NCBI RefSeq assembly: GCF_036898095.1
Contig: NC_090763.1
Location: 54,901,383-54,965,382, forward strand
DNA: 64,000 nucleotides
DNA from: Palaemon carinicauda
Lineage: Eukaryota > Arthropoda > Malacostraca > Decapoda > Palaemonidae
Direction: 5' to 3'
Shown here: positions 12,438-25,900 of the stretch, in pieces
Numbering within the stretch: the stretch's first letter is position 1
How the letters are laid out: each line of letters opens with the position of its first letter
Notes under the pieces: model-generated
Databases searched by the model: none
Told to the model about the DNA's origin: nothing
Seen by the model: the letters and a program-made list of their open reading frames with translations, nothing else
Program-made: the position numbers and the translations under genes

Positions 12438-13940
12438 GCTTTTATGCAAAAGACTAACCCCACTCTCAATAACTGTGGAAACTGCTACTTTGGAGTCTTG
12501 CATTATAGCAAAAGACTAAGCCCACTGCCAATAACTGTGGAAACTGCTGCCTTGCAGTCTTGCTCTTTAGCAAAAGGCTAAGCCCACTGCCAATAACTGT
12601 GGAAACTGCTGCCTTGCAGTCTTGCATTTCAGCAAATGACTAACCCCACTCTCAATAACTGTGGAAACTACAGCTACTTTGCAGTCTTGCATTATAGCAA
12701 AAGACTAAGCCCACTGCCAATAACTGTGGAAACTGCTGCCTTGCAGTCTTGCTTTTTAGCAAAAGGCTAAGCCCACTGCCAATAACTGTGGAAACTGGTG
12801 CCTTGCAGTCTTGCAATTCAGCAAAAGACTAAGCCTACTCTGAATAACTGTGGAAACTGCTACTTTGCAGTCTTGCTTTTTAGCAAAAGGCTAAGCCCAC
12901 TGCCAATAACTGTGGAAACTGCTGCCCCTTGCAGCCTTGCTTTTATGCAAAAGACTAACCCCACTCTCAATAACTGTGGAAACTGCTACTTTGGAGTCTT
13001 GCATTATAGCAAAAGACTAAGCCCACTGCCAATAACTGTGGAAACTGCTGCCTTGCAGTCTTGCTCTTTAGCAAAAGGCTAAGCCCACTGCCAATAACTG
13101 TGGAAACTGCTGCCTTGCAGTCTTGCATTTCAGCAAATGACTAACCCCACTCTCAATAACTGTGGAAACTACAGCTACTTTGCAGTCTTGCATTATAGCA
13201 AAAGACTAAGCCCACTGCCAATAACTGTGGAAACTGCTGCCTTGCAGTCTTGCTTTTTAGCAAAAGGCTAAGCCCACTGCCAATAACTGTGGAAACTGGT
13301 GCCTTGCAGTCTTGCAATTCAGCAAAAGACTAAGCCTACTCTGAATAACTGTGGAAACTGCTACTTTGCAGTCTTGCTTTTTAGCAAAAGGCTAAGCCCA
13401 CTGCCAATAACTGTGGAAACTGCTGCCCCTTGCAGCCTTGCTTTTATGCAAAAGACTAACCCCACTCTCAATAACTGTGGAAACTGCTACTTTGGAGTCT
13501 TGCATTATAGCAAAAGACTAAGCCCACTGCCAATAACTGTGGAAACTGCTGCCTTGCAGTCTTGCTCTTTAGCAAAAGGCTAAGCCCACTGCCAATAACC
13601 GTGGAAACTGCTGCCTTGCAGTCTTGCATTTCAGCAAATGACTAAGCCCACTCTCAATAACTGTGGAAACTACTGCTACTTTGCAGTCTTGCATTATAGC
13701 AAAAGACTAAGCCCACTGCCAATAACTGGAAACTGCTGCCTTGCAGTCTTGCTTTTTAGCAAAAGGCTAAGCCCACTGCCAATAACTGTGGAAACTGCTG
13801 CCTTGCAGTCTTGCAATTCAGCAAAAGACTAAGCCCACTCTGAATAACTGTGGAAACTGCTACTTTGCAGTCTTGCTTTTTAGCAAAAGGCTAAGCCCAC
13901 TGCCAATAACTGTGGAAACTGCTGCCTTGCAGTCTTGCAT
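12438..13940. repeat. 501-bp higher-order repeat at the left edge of the array, three copies
   Basis: The unusual variant gcttttatgcaaaagac occurs at 12438, 12939 and 13440, exactly 501 bp apart, and neighbouring variants repeat with it. The interval equals eight monomers. The third copy is more diverged. Confidence 0.85.
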
Positions 13941-16900
13941 TTCAGCAAAAGACTAAGCCCACTCCAATAACTGTGGAAACTGCTACTTTGCAGTCTTGCA
14001 TTTAGCAAAAGACTAAGCCCACTGCCAATAACTGGAAACTGCTGCCTTGCAGTCTTGCTTTTTAGCAAAAGGCTAAGCCCACTGCCAATAACTGTAGAAA
14101 CTGATGCCTTGCAGTCTTGCTTTTAACGCAAAAGACTAAGCCCACTGCCAATAACTGTGGAAACTGCTGCCTTGCAGTCTTGCATTTTAGCAAAAGACTA
14201 AGCCCACTGCCAATAACTGTGAAAACTGCTGCCTTGCAGTCTTGCATTTTAACAAAAGACTAAGCCCACTGCTGATAACTGTGGAAACTGCTGCCTTGCA
14301 GTCTTGCTCTTTAGCAAAAGGCTAAGCCCACTGCCAATAACTGTGGAAACTGCTGCCTTGCAGTCTTGCTTTTATGCAAAAGACTAAGCCCACTGCCAAT
14401 AACTGTGGAAACTGCTACTTTGCAGTCTTGCATTATAGCAAAAGACTAAGCCCACTGCCAATAACTGTGGAAACTGCTGCCTTGCAGTCTTGCTCTTTAG
14501 CAAAAGGCTAAGCCCACTGCCAATAACTGTGGAAACTGCTACTTTGCAGTCTTGCTTTTTAGCAAAAGGCTAAGCCCACTGCCAATAACTGTGGAAACTG
14601 CTGCCTTGCAGTCTTGCATTTAGCAAAAGCTAAGCCCACTGCCAATAACTGTGGAAACTGCTACTTTGCAGTCTTGCATTTAGCAAAATACTAAGCCCAC
14701 TGCCAATAACTGGAAACTGCTGCCTTGCAGTCTTGCTTTTTAGCAAAAGGCTAAGCCCACTGCCAATAACTGTGGAAACTGATGCCTTGCAGTCTTGCTC
14801 TTTAGCAAAAGGCTAAGCCCACTGCCAATAACTGGAAACTGCTGCCTTGCAGTCTTGCATTTAGCAAAAACTAAGCCCACTGCCAATAACTGTGGAAACT
14901 GCTGCCTTGCAGTCTTGCATTTAGCAAAAGACTAAGCCCACTGCCAATAACTGTGGAAACTGCTGCCTTGCAGTCTTGCATTTAGCAAAAGCTAAGCCCA
15001 CTGCCAATAACTGTGGAAACTGCTGCCTTGCAGTCTTGCATTTCAGCAAAAGACTAAGCCCACTGCCAATAACTGTGGAAACTGCTTTGCAGTCTTGCTT
15101 TTTAGCAAAAGGCTAAGCCCACTGCCAATAACTGTGGAAACTGCTGCCTTGCAGTCTTGCATTTCAGCAAAAGACTAAGCCCACTGCCAATAACTGTGGA
15201 AACTGCTACTTTGCAGTCTTGCATTATAGCAAAAGACTAAGCCCACTGCCAATAACTGGAAACTGCTGCCTTGCAGTCTTGCTTTTTAGCAAAAGGCTAA
15301 GCCCACTGCCAATAACTGTGGAAACTGCTGCCTTGCAGTCTTGCTTTTACGAAAACTAAGCCCACTGCCAATAACTGTGGAAACTGCTGCCTTGCAGTCT
15401 TGCATTTTAGCAAAAGACTAAGCCCACTGCCAATAACTGTGGAAACTGCTGCCTTGCAGTCTTGCATTTTAGCAAAAGACTAAGCCCACTGCCAATAACT
15501 GTGGAAACTGCTGCCTTGCAGTCTTGCTCTTTAGCAAAAGACTAAGCCCACTGCCAATAACTGTGGAAACTGCTGCCTTGCAGTCTTGCATTTCAGCAAA
15601 AGACTAAGCCCACTCTCAATAACTGTGGAAACTGCTACTTTGCAGTCTTGCATTATAGCAAAAGACTAAGCCCACTGCCAATAACTGTGGAAACTGCTGC
15701 CTGCAGTCTTGCTTTTTAGCAAAAGGCTAAGCCCACTGCCAATAACTGTGGAAACTGCTGCCTTGCAGTCTTGCATTTCAGCAAAAGACTAAGCCCACTG
15801 CCAATAACTGGAAACTGCTGCCTTGCAGTCTTGCTTTTTAGCAAAAGGCTAAGCCCACTGCCAATAACTGTGGAAACTGGTGCCTTGCAGTCTTGCATTT
15901 CAGCAAAAGACTAAGCCCACTGCCAATAATTGGAAACTGCTACTTTGCAGTCTTGCATTTAGCAAAAGACTAAGCCCACTGCCAATAACTGTAAACTGCT
16001 GCCTTGCAGTCTTGCTTTTTAGCAAAAGGCTAAGCCCACTGCCAATAACTGTGGAAACTGCTGCCTTGCAGTCTTGCATTTCAGCAAAAGACTAAGCCCA
16101 CTGCCAATAACTGTGGAAACTGCTGCCTTGCAGTCTTGCATTTAGCAAAAGACTAAGCCCACTGCCAATAACTGGAAACTGCTGCCGTGCAGTCTTGCTT
16201 TTTAGCAAAAGGCTAAGCCCACTGCCAATAACTGTGGAAACTGCTGCCTTGCAGTCTTGCATTTCAGCAAAAGACTAAGCCCACTGCCAATAACTGGAAA
16301 CTGCTACTTTGCAGTCTTGCTTTTTAGCAAAAGGCTAAGCCCACTGCCAATAACTGTGGAAACTGCTGCCTTGCAGTCTTGCTTTTTAGCAAAAGGCTAA
16401 GCCCACTGCCAATAACTGTGGAAACTGCTGCCTTGCAGTCTTGCATTTCAGCAAAAGACTAAGCCCACTCTCAATAACTGTGGAAACTGCTACTTTGCAG
16501 TCTTGCATTATAGCAAAAGACTAAGCCCACTGCCAATAACTGTAAACTGCTGCCTTGCAGTCTTGCTTTTTAGCAAAAGGCTAAGCCCACTGCCAATAAC
16601 TGTGGAAACTGGTGCCTTGCAGTCTTGCATTTCAGCAAAAGACTAAGCCCACTGCCAATAACTGTGGAAACTGCTACTTGCAGTCTTGCATTTAGCAAAA
16701 GACTAAGCCCACTGCCAATAACTGTGGAAACTGCTGCCTTGCAGTCTTGCTTTTTAGCAAAAGGCTAAGCCCACTGCCAATAACTGTGGAAACTGCTGCC
16801 TTGCAGTCTTGCATTTCAGCAAAAGACTAAGCCCACTGCCAATAACTGGAAACTGCTGCCTTGCAGTCTTGCTTTTTAGCAAAAGGCTAAGCCCACTGCC

Positions 16901-19900
16901 AATAACTGTGGAAACTGGTGCCTTGCAGTCTTGCATTTCAGCAAAAGACTAAGCCCACTGCCAATAACTGGAAACTGCTGCCTTGCAGTCTTGCTTTTTA
17001 GCAAAAGGCTAAGCCCACTGCCAATAACTGTGGAAACTGCTGCCTTGCAGTCTTGCATTTCAGCAAAAGACTAAGCCCACTGCCAATAACTGGAAACTGC
17101 TACTTTGCAGTCTTGCTTTTTAGCAAAAGGCTAAGCCCACTGCCAATAACTGTGGAAACTGCTGCCTTGCAGTCTTGCTTTTTAGCAAAAGGCTAAGCCC
17201 ACTGCCAATAACTGTGGAAACTGCTGCCTTGCAGTCTTGCTTTTTAGCAAAAGACTAAGCCCACTGCCAATAACTGGAAACTGCTGCCTTGCAGTCTTGC
17301 TTTTTAGCAAAAGACTAAGCCCACTGCCAATAACTGTGGAAACTGCTGCCTTGCAGTCTTGCATTTCAGCAAAAGACTAAGCCCACTCTCAATAACTGTG
17401 GAAACTGCTACTTGCAGTCTTGCATTATAGCAAAAGACTAAGCCCACTGCCAATAACTGGAAACTGCTGCCTTGCAGTCTTGCTTTTTAGCAAAAGGCTA
17501 AGCCCACTGCCAATAACTGTGGAAACTGGTGCCTTGCAGTCTTGCATTTCAGCAAAAGAGTAAGCCCACTGCCAATAACTGGAAACTGCTGCCTTGCAGT
17601 CTTGCTTTTTAGCAAAAGGCTAAGCCCACTGCCAATAACTGTGGAAACTGATGCCTTGCAGTCTTGCATTTCAGCAAAAGACTAAGCCCACTGCCAATAA
17701 CTGGAAACTGCTGCCTTGCAGTCTTGCTTTTTAGCAAAAGGCTAAGCCCACTGCCAATAACTGTGGAAACTGCTGCCTTGCAGTCTTGCTTTTTAGCAAA
17801 AGGCTAAGCCCACTGCCAATAACTGTGGAAACTGGTGCCTTGCAGTCTTGCATTTCAGCAAAAGACTAAGCCCACTGCCAATAACTGTGGAAACTGCTGC
17901 CTTGCAGTCTTGCATTTCAGCAAAAGACTAAGCCCACTGCCAATAACTGGAAACTGCTGCCTTGCAGTCTTGCTTTTTAGCAAAAGGCTAAGCCCACTGC
18001 CAATAACTGTGGAAACTGCTGCCTTGCAGTCTTGCATTTAGCAAAAGGCTAAGCCCACTGCCAATAACTGTGGAAACTGCTGCCTTGCAGTCTTGCATTA
18101 TAGCAAAAGACTAAGCCCACTGCCAATAACTGGAAACTGCTGCCTTGCAGTCTTGCTTTTTAGCAAAAGGCTAAGCCCACTGCCTATAACTGTGGAAACT
18201 GCTGCCTTGCAGTCTTGCATTTCAGCAAAAGACTAAGCCCACTCTCAATAACTGTGGAAACTGCTACTTTGCAGTCTTGCATTATAGCAAAAGACTAAGC
18301 CCACTGCCAATAACTGGAAACTGCTGCCTTGCAGTCTTGCTTTTAGCAAAAGGCTAAGCCCACTGCCAATAACTGTGGAAACTGCTGCCTTGCAGTCTTG
18401 CATTTCAGCAAAAGACTAAGCCCACTGCCAATAACTGGAAACTGCTGCCTTGCAGTCTTGCTTTTTAGCAAAAGGCTAAGCCCACTGCCAATAACTGTGG
18501 AAACTGCTGCCTTGCAGTCTTGCTTTTTAGCAAAAGGCTAAGCCCACTGCCAATAACTGTGGAAACTGGTGCCTTGCAGTCTTGCATTTCAGCAAAAGAC
18601 TAAGCCCACTGCCAATAACTGTGGAAACTGCTGCCTTGCAGTCTTGCTTTTTAGCAAAAGGCTAAGCCCACTGCCAATAACTGTGGAAACTGGTGCCTTG
18701 CAGTCTTGCATTTCAGCAAAAGACTAAGCCCACTGCCAATAACTGTGGAAACTGCTGCCTTGCAGTCTTGCTTTTTAGCAAAAGGCTAAGCCCACTGCCA
18801 ATAACTGTGGAAACTGCTGCCTTGCAGTCTTGCATTTCAGCAAAAGACTAAGCCCACTCTCAATAACTGTGGAAACTGCTACTTTGCAGTCTTGCATTTA
18901 GCAAAAGACTAAGCCCACTGCCAATAACTGGAAACTGCTGCCTTGCAGTCTTGCTTTTTAGCAAAAGGCTAAGCCCACTGCCAATAACTGTGGAAACTGC
19001 TGCCTTGCAGTCTTGCATTTCAGCAAAAGAGCTAAGCCCACTGCCAATAACTGGAAACTGCTGCCTTGCAGTCTTGCTTTTTAGCAAAAGGCTAAGCCCA
19101 CTGCCAATAACTGTGGAAACTGCTGCCTTGCAGTCTTGCATTTCAGCAAAAGACTAAGCCCACTGCCAATAACTGGAAACTGCTGCCTTGCAGTCTTGCT
19201 TTTTAGCAAAAGGCTAAGCCCACTGCCAATAACTGTGGAAACTGCTGCCTTGCAGTCTTGCTTTTTAGCAAAAGGCTAAGCCCACTGCCAATAACTGTGG
19301 AAACTGGTGCCTTGCAGTCTTGCATTTCAGCAAAAGACTAAGCCCACTGCCAATAACTGTGGAAACTGCTGCCTTGCAGTCTTGCATTTCAGCAAAAGAC
19401 TAAGCCCACTGCCAATAACTGTGGAAACTGCTACTTGCAGTCTTGCTTTTTAGCAAAAGGCTAAGCCCACTGCCAATAACTGTGGAAACTGCTGCCTTGC
19501 AGTCTTGCTTTTTAGCAAAAGGCTAAGCCCACTGCCAATAACTGTGGAAACTGCTGCCTTGCAGTCTTGCATTATAGCAAAAGACTAAGCCCACTGCCAA
19601 TAACTGGAAACTGCTGCCTTGCAGTCTTGCTTTTTAGCAAAAGGCTAAGCCCACTGCCAATAACTGTGGAAACTGGTGCCTTGCAGTCTTGCATTTCAGC
19701 AAAAGACTAAGCCCACTGCCAATAACTGGAAACTGCTGCCTTGCAATCTTGCTTTTTAGCAAAAGGCTAAGCCCACTGCCAGTAACTGTGGAAACTGCTG
19801 CCTTGCAGTCTTGCATTTCAGCAAAAGACTAAGCCCACTCACAATAACTGTGGAAACTGCTACTTTGCAGTCTTGCATTATAGCAAAAGACTAAGCCCAC

Positions 19901-22900
19901 TGCCAATAACTGTAAACTGCTGCCCTGCAGTCTTGCTTTTTAGCAAAAGGCTAAGCCCACTGCCAATAACTGTGGAAACTGCTGCCTTGCAGTCTTGCAT
20001 TTCAGCAAAAGACTAAAGCCCACTCTCAATAACTGTGGAAACTGCTACTTTGCAGTCTTGCATTATAGCAAAAGACTAAGCCCACTGCCAATAACTGTGG
20101 AAACTGCTGCCTTGCAGTCTTGCTTTTTAGCAAAAGGCTAAGCCCACTGCCAATAACTGTGGAAACTGCTGCCTTGCAGTCTTGCATTTCAGCAAAAGAG
20201 TAAGCCCACTGCCAATAACTGGAAACTGGTGCCTTGCAGTCTTGCTTTTTAGCAAAAGGCTAAGCCCACTGCCAATAACTGTGGAAACTGCTGCCTTGCA
20301 GTCTTGCTTTTTAGCAAAAGGCTAAGCCCACTGCCAATAACTGTGGAAACTGCTGCCTTGCAGTCTTGCATTTCAGCAAAAGACTAAGCCCACTGCCAAT
20401 AACTGTGGAAACTGCTGCCTTGCAGTCTTGCTTTTTAGCAAAAGGCTAAGCCCACTGCCAATAACTGTGGAAACTGGTGCCTTGCAGTCTTGCATTTCAG
20501 CAAAAGACTAAGCCCACTGCCAATAACTGTGGAAACTGCTACTTGCAGTCTTGCATTTAGCAAAAGACTAAGCCCACTGCCAATAACTGTAAACTGCTGC
20601 CTTGCAGTCTTGCTTTTTAGCAAAAGGCTAAGCCCACTGCCAATAACTGTGGAAACTGCTGCCTTGCAGTCTTGCATTTCAGCAAAAGACTAAGCCCACT
20701 GCCAATAACTGTGGAAACTGCTACTTTGCAGTCTTGCATTTAGCAAAAGACTAAGCCCACTGCCAATAACTGTGGAAACTGCTGCCTTGCAGTCTTGCTT
20801 TTTAGCAAAAGGCTAAGCCCACTGCCAATAACTGTGGAAACTGCTGCCTTGCAGTCTTGCATTTCAGCAAAAGACTAAGCCCACTGCCAATAACTGGAAA
20901 CTGCTACTTTGCAGTCTTGCTTTTTAGCAAAAGGCTAAGCCCACTGCCAATAACTGTGGAAACTGCTGCCTTGCAGTCTTGCTTTTTAGCAAAAGGCTAA
21001 GCCCACTGCCAATAACTGTGGAAACTGCTGCCTTGCAGTCTTGCATTTCAGCAAAAGACTAAGCCCACTGCCAATAACTGTGGAAACTGCTACTTGCAGT
21101 CTTGCATTATAGCAAAAGACTAAGCCCACTGCCAATAACTGTAAACTGCTGCCTTGCAGTCTTGCTTTTTAGCAAAAGGCTAAGCCCACTGCCAATAACT
21201 GTGGAAACTGGTGCCTTGCAGTCTTGCATTTCAGCAAAAGACTAAGCCCACTGCCAATAACTGTGGAAACTGCTACTTGCAGTCTTGCATTTAGCAAAAG
21301 ACTAAGCCCACTGCCAATAACTGTGGAAACTGCTGCCTTGCAGTCTTGCATTTCAGCAAAAGACTAAGCCCACTGCCAATAACTGGAAACTGCTGCCTTG
21401 CAGTCTTGCTTTTTAGCAAAAGGCTAAGCCCACTGCCAATAACTGTGGAAACTGCTGCCTTGCAGTCTTGCATTTCAGCAAAAGACTAAGCCCACTGCCA
21501 ATAACTGGAAACTGCTGCCTTGCAGTCTTGCTTTTTAGCAAAAGGCTAAGCCCACTGCCAATAACTGTGGAAACTGCTGCCTTGCAGTCTTGCATTTCAG
21601 CAAAAGACTAAGCCCACTGCCAATAACTGGAAACTGCTACTTTGCAGTCTTGCTTTTTAGCAAAAGGCTAAGCCCACTGCCAATAACTGTGGAAACTGCT
21701 GCCTTGCAGTCTTGCTTTTTAGCAAAAGGCTAAGCCCACTGCCAATAACTGTGGAAACTGCTGCCTTGCAGTCTTGCTTTTTAGCAAAAGACTAAGCCCA
21801 CTGCCAATAACTGGAAACTGCTGCCTTGCAGTCTTGCTTTTTAGCAAAAGACTAAGCCCACTGCCAATAACTGTGGAAACTGCTGCCTTGCAGTCTTGCA
21901 TTTCAGCAAAAGACTAAGCCCACTGCCAATAACTGTGGAAACTGCTACTTTGCAGTCTTGCATTTAGCAAAAGACTAAGCCCACTGCCAATAACTGGAAA
22001 CTGCTGCCTTGCAGTCTTGCTTTTTAGCAAAAGGCTAAGCCCACTGCCAATAACTGTGGAAACTGCTGCCTTGCAGTCTTGCATTTCAGCAAAAGAGTAA
22101 GCCCACTGCCAATAACTGTGGAAACTGCTGCCTTGCAGTCTTGCATTTAGCAAAAGACTAAGCCCACTGCCAATAACTGTGGAAACTGCTGCCTTGCAGT
22201 CTTGCATTTAGCAAAAGACTAAGCCCACTGCCAATAACTGGAAACTGCTGCCTTGCAGTCTTGCTTTTTAGCAAAAGGCTAAGCCCACTGCCAATAACTG
22301 TGGAAACTGCTGCCTTGCAGTCTTGCATTTAGCAAAAGACTAAGCCCACTGCCAATAACTGTGGAAACTGCTGCCTTGCAGTCTTGCATTTAGCAAAAGA
22401 CTAAGCCCACTGCCAATAACTGTGGAAACTGCTGCCTTGCAGTCTTGCATTTCAGCAAAAGACTAAGCCCACTGCCAATAACTGGAAACTGCTACTTTGC
22501 AGTCTTGCTTTTTAGCAAAAGGCTAAGCCCACTGCCAATAACTGTGGAAACTGCTGCCTTGCAGTCTTGCTTTTTAGCAAAAGGCTAAGCCCACTGCCAA
22601 TAACTGTGGAAACTGCTGCCTTGCAGTCTTGCATTTAGCAAAAGACTAAGCCCACTGCCAATAACTGGAAACTGCTGCCTTGCAGTCTTGCTTTTTAGCA
22701 AAAGGCTAAGCCCACTGCCAATAACTGTGGAAACTGCTGCCTTGCAGTCTTGCTTTTTAGCAAAAGGACTAAGCCCACTGCCAATAACTGTGGAAACTGC
22801 TGCCTTGCAGTCTTGCATTTAGCAAAAGACTAAGCCCACTGCCAATAACTGGAAACTGCTGCCTTGCAGTCTTGCTTTTAGCAAAAGGCTAAGCCCACTG

Positions 22901-25900
22901 CCAATAACTGTGGAAACTGCTGCCTTGCAGTCTTGCATTTAGCAAAAGACTAAGCCCACTGCCAATAACTGTGGAAACTGCTGCCTTGCAGTCTTGCTTT
23001 TTAGCAAAAGGCTAAGCCCACTGCCAATAACTGTGGAAACTGCCTTGCAGTCTTGCATTTAGCAAAAGACTAAGCCCACTGCCAATAACTGTGGAAACTG
23101 CTGCCTTGCAGTCTTGCTTTTTAGCAAAAGGCTAAGCCCACTGCCAATAACTGTGGAAACTGCTGCCTTGCAGTCTTGCATTTCAGCAAAAGACTAAGCC
23201 CACTGCCAATAACTGGAAACTGCTGCCTTGCAGTCTTGCTTTTTAGCAAAAGGCTAAGCCCACTGCCAATAACTGTGGAAACTGTGCCTTGCAGTCTTGC
23301 ATTTCAGCAAAAGACTAAGCCCACTGCCAATAATTGGAAACTGCTGCCTTGCAGTCTTGCATTTAGCAAAAGACTAAGCCCACTGCCAATAACTGTAAAC
23401 TGCTGCCTTGCAGTCTTGCTTTTTAGCAAAAGGCTAAGCCCACTGCCAATAACTGTGGAAACTGCTGCCTTGCAGTCTTGCATTTCAGCAAAAGACTAAG
23501 CCCACTGCCAATAACTGTGGAAACTGCTGCCTTGCAGTCTTGCATTTAGCAAAAGACTAAGCCCACTGCCAATAACTGGAAACTGCTGCCTTGCAGTCTT
23601 GCTTTTTAGCAAAAGGCTAAGCCCACTGCCAATAACTGTGGAAACTGCTGCCTTGCAGTCTTGCATTTCAGCAAAAGACTAAGCCCACTGCCAATAACTG
23701 TGGAAACTGCTACTTTGCAGTCTTGCATTTAGCAAAAGACTAAGCCCACTGCCAATAACTGTGGAAACTGCTGCCTTGCAGTCTTGCTTTTTAGCAAAAG
23801 GCTAAGCCCACTGCCAATAACTGTGGAAACTGCTGCCTTGCAGTCTTGCATTTCAGCAAAAGACTAAGCCCACTCTCAATAACTGTGGAAACTGCTACTT
23901 TGCAGTCTTGCATTATAGCAAAAGACTAAGCCCACTGCCAATAACTGTAAACTGCTGCCTTGCAGTCTTGCTTTTAGCAAAAGGCTAAGCCCACTGCCAA
24001 TAACTGTGGAAACTGCTGCCTTGCAGTCTTGCATTTCAGCAAAAGACTAAGCCCACTGCCAATAACTGTGGAAACTGCTGCCTTGCAGTCTTGCATTTAG
24101 CAAAAGACTAAGCCCACTGCCAATAACTGTGGAAACTGCTGCCTTGCAGTCTTGCATTTAGCAAAAGACTAAGCCCACTGCCAATAACTGTGGAAACTGC
24201 TGCCTTGCAGTCTTGCATTTCAGCAAAAGACTAAGCCCACTGCCAATAACTGGAAACTGCTGCCTTGCAGTCTTGCTTTTTAGCAAAAGGCTAAGCCCAC
24301 TGCCAATAACTGTGGAAACTGGTGCCTTGCAGTCTTGCATTTCAGCAAAAGACTAAGCCCACTGCCAATAACTGTGGAAACTGCTGCCTTGCAGTCTTGC
24401 TTTTTAGCAAAAGGCTAAGCCCACTGCCAATAACTGTGGAAACTGCTGCCTTGCAGTCTTGCATTTCAGCAAAAGACTAAGCCCACTGCCAATAACTGGA
24501 AACTGCTACTTTGCAGTCTTGCTTTTTAGCAAAAGGCTAAGCCCACTGCCAATAACTGTGGAAACTGCTGCCTTGCAGTCTTGCTTTTTAGCAAAAGGCT
24601 AAGCCCACTGCCAATAACTGTGGAAACTGCTGCCTTGCAGTCTTGCTTTTTAGCAAAAGACTAAGCCCACTGCCAATAACTGGAAACTGCTGCCTTGCAG
24701 TCTTGCTTTTTAGCAAAAGACTAAGCCCACTGCCAATAACTGTGGAAACTGCTGCCTTGCAGTCTTGCATTTCAGCAAAAGACTAAGCCCACTGCCAATA
24801 ACTGTGGAAACTGCTACTTGCAGTCTTGCATTTAGCAAAAGACTAAGCCCACTGCCAATAACTGTGGAAACTGCTGCCTTGCAGTCTTGCTTTTTAGCAA
24901 AAGGCTAAGCCCACTGCCAATAACTGTGGAAACTGCTGCCTTGCAGTCTTGCATTTCAGCAAAAGACTAAGCCCACTGCCAATAACTGGAAACTGCTGCC
25001 TTGCAGTCTTGCTTTTTAGCAAAAGGCTAAGCCCACTGCCAATAACTGTGGAAACTGTGCCTTGCAGTCTTGCATTTCAGCAAAAGACTAAGCCCACTGC
25101 CAATAACTGGAAACTGCTGCCTTGCAGTCTTGCTTTTTAGCAAAAGGCTAAGCCCACTGCCAATAACTGTGGAAACTGCTGCCTTGCAGTCTTGCTTTTT
25201 AGCAAAAGGCTAAGCCCACTGCCAATAACTGTGGAAACTGCTGCCTTGCAGTCTTGCATTTCAGCAAAAGACTAAGCCCACTGCCAATAACTGTGGAAAC
25301 TGCTGCCTTGCAGTCTTGCATTTCAGCAAAAGACTAAGCCCACTGCCAATAACTGGAAACTGCTGCCTTGCAGTCTTGCTTTTTAGCAAAAGGCTAAGCC
25401 CACTGCCAATAACTGTGGAAACTGCTGCCTTGCAGTCTTGCATTTAGCAAAAGACTAAGCCCACTGCCAATAACTGTGGAAACTGCTGCCTTGCAGTCTT
25501 GCATTATAGCAAAAGACTAAGCCCACTGCCAATAACTGGAAACTGCTGCCTTGCAGTCTTGCTTTTTAGCAAAAGGCTAAGCCCACTGCCAATAACTGTG
25601 GAAACTGCTGCCTTGCAGTCTTGCATTTCAGCAAAAGACTAAGCCCACTCTCAATAACTGTGGAAACTGCTACTTTGCAGTCTTGCATTATAGCAAAAGA
25701 CTAAGCCCACTGCCAATAACTGGAAACTGCTGCCTTGCAGTCTTGCTTCTTAGCAAAAGGCTAAGCCCACTGCCAATAACTGTGGAAACTGCTGCCTTGC
25801 AGTCTTGCATTTCAGCAAAAGACTAAGCCCACTGCCAATAACTGGAAACTGCTGCCTTGCAGTCTTGCTTTTTAGCAAAAGGCTAAGCCCACTGCCAATA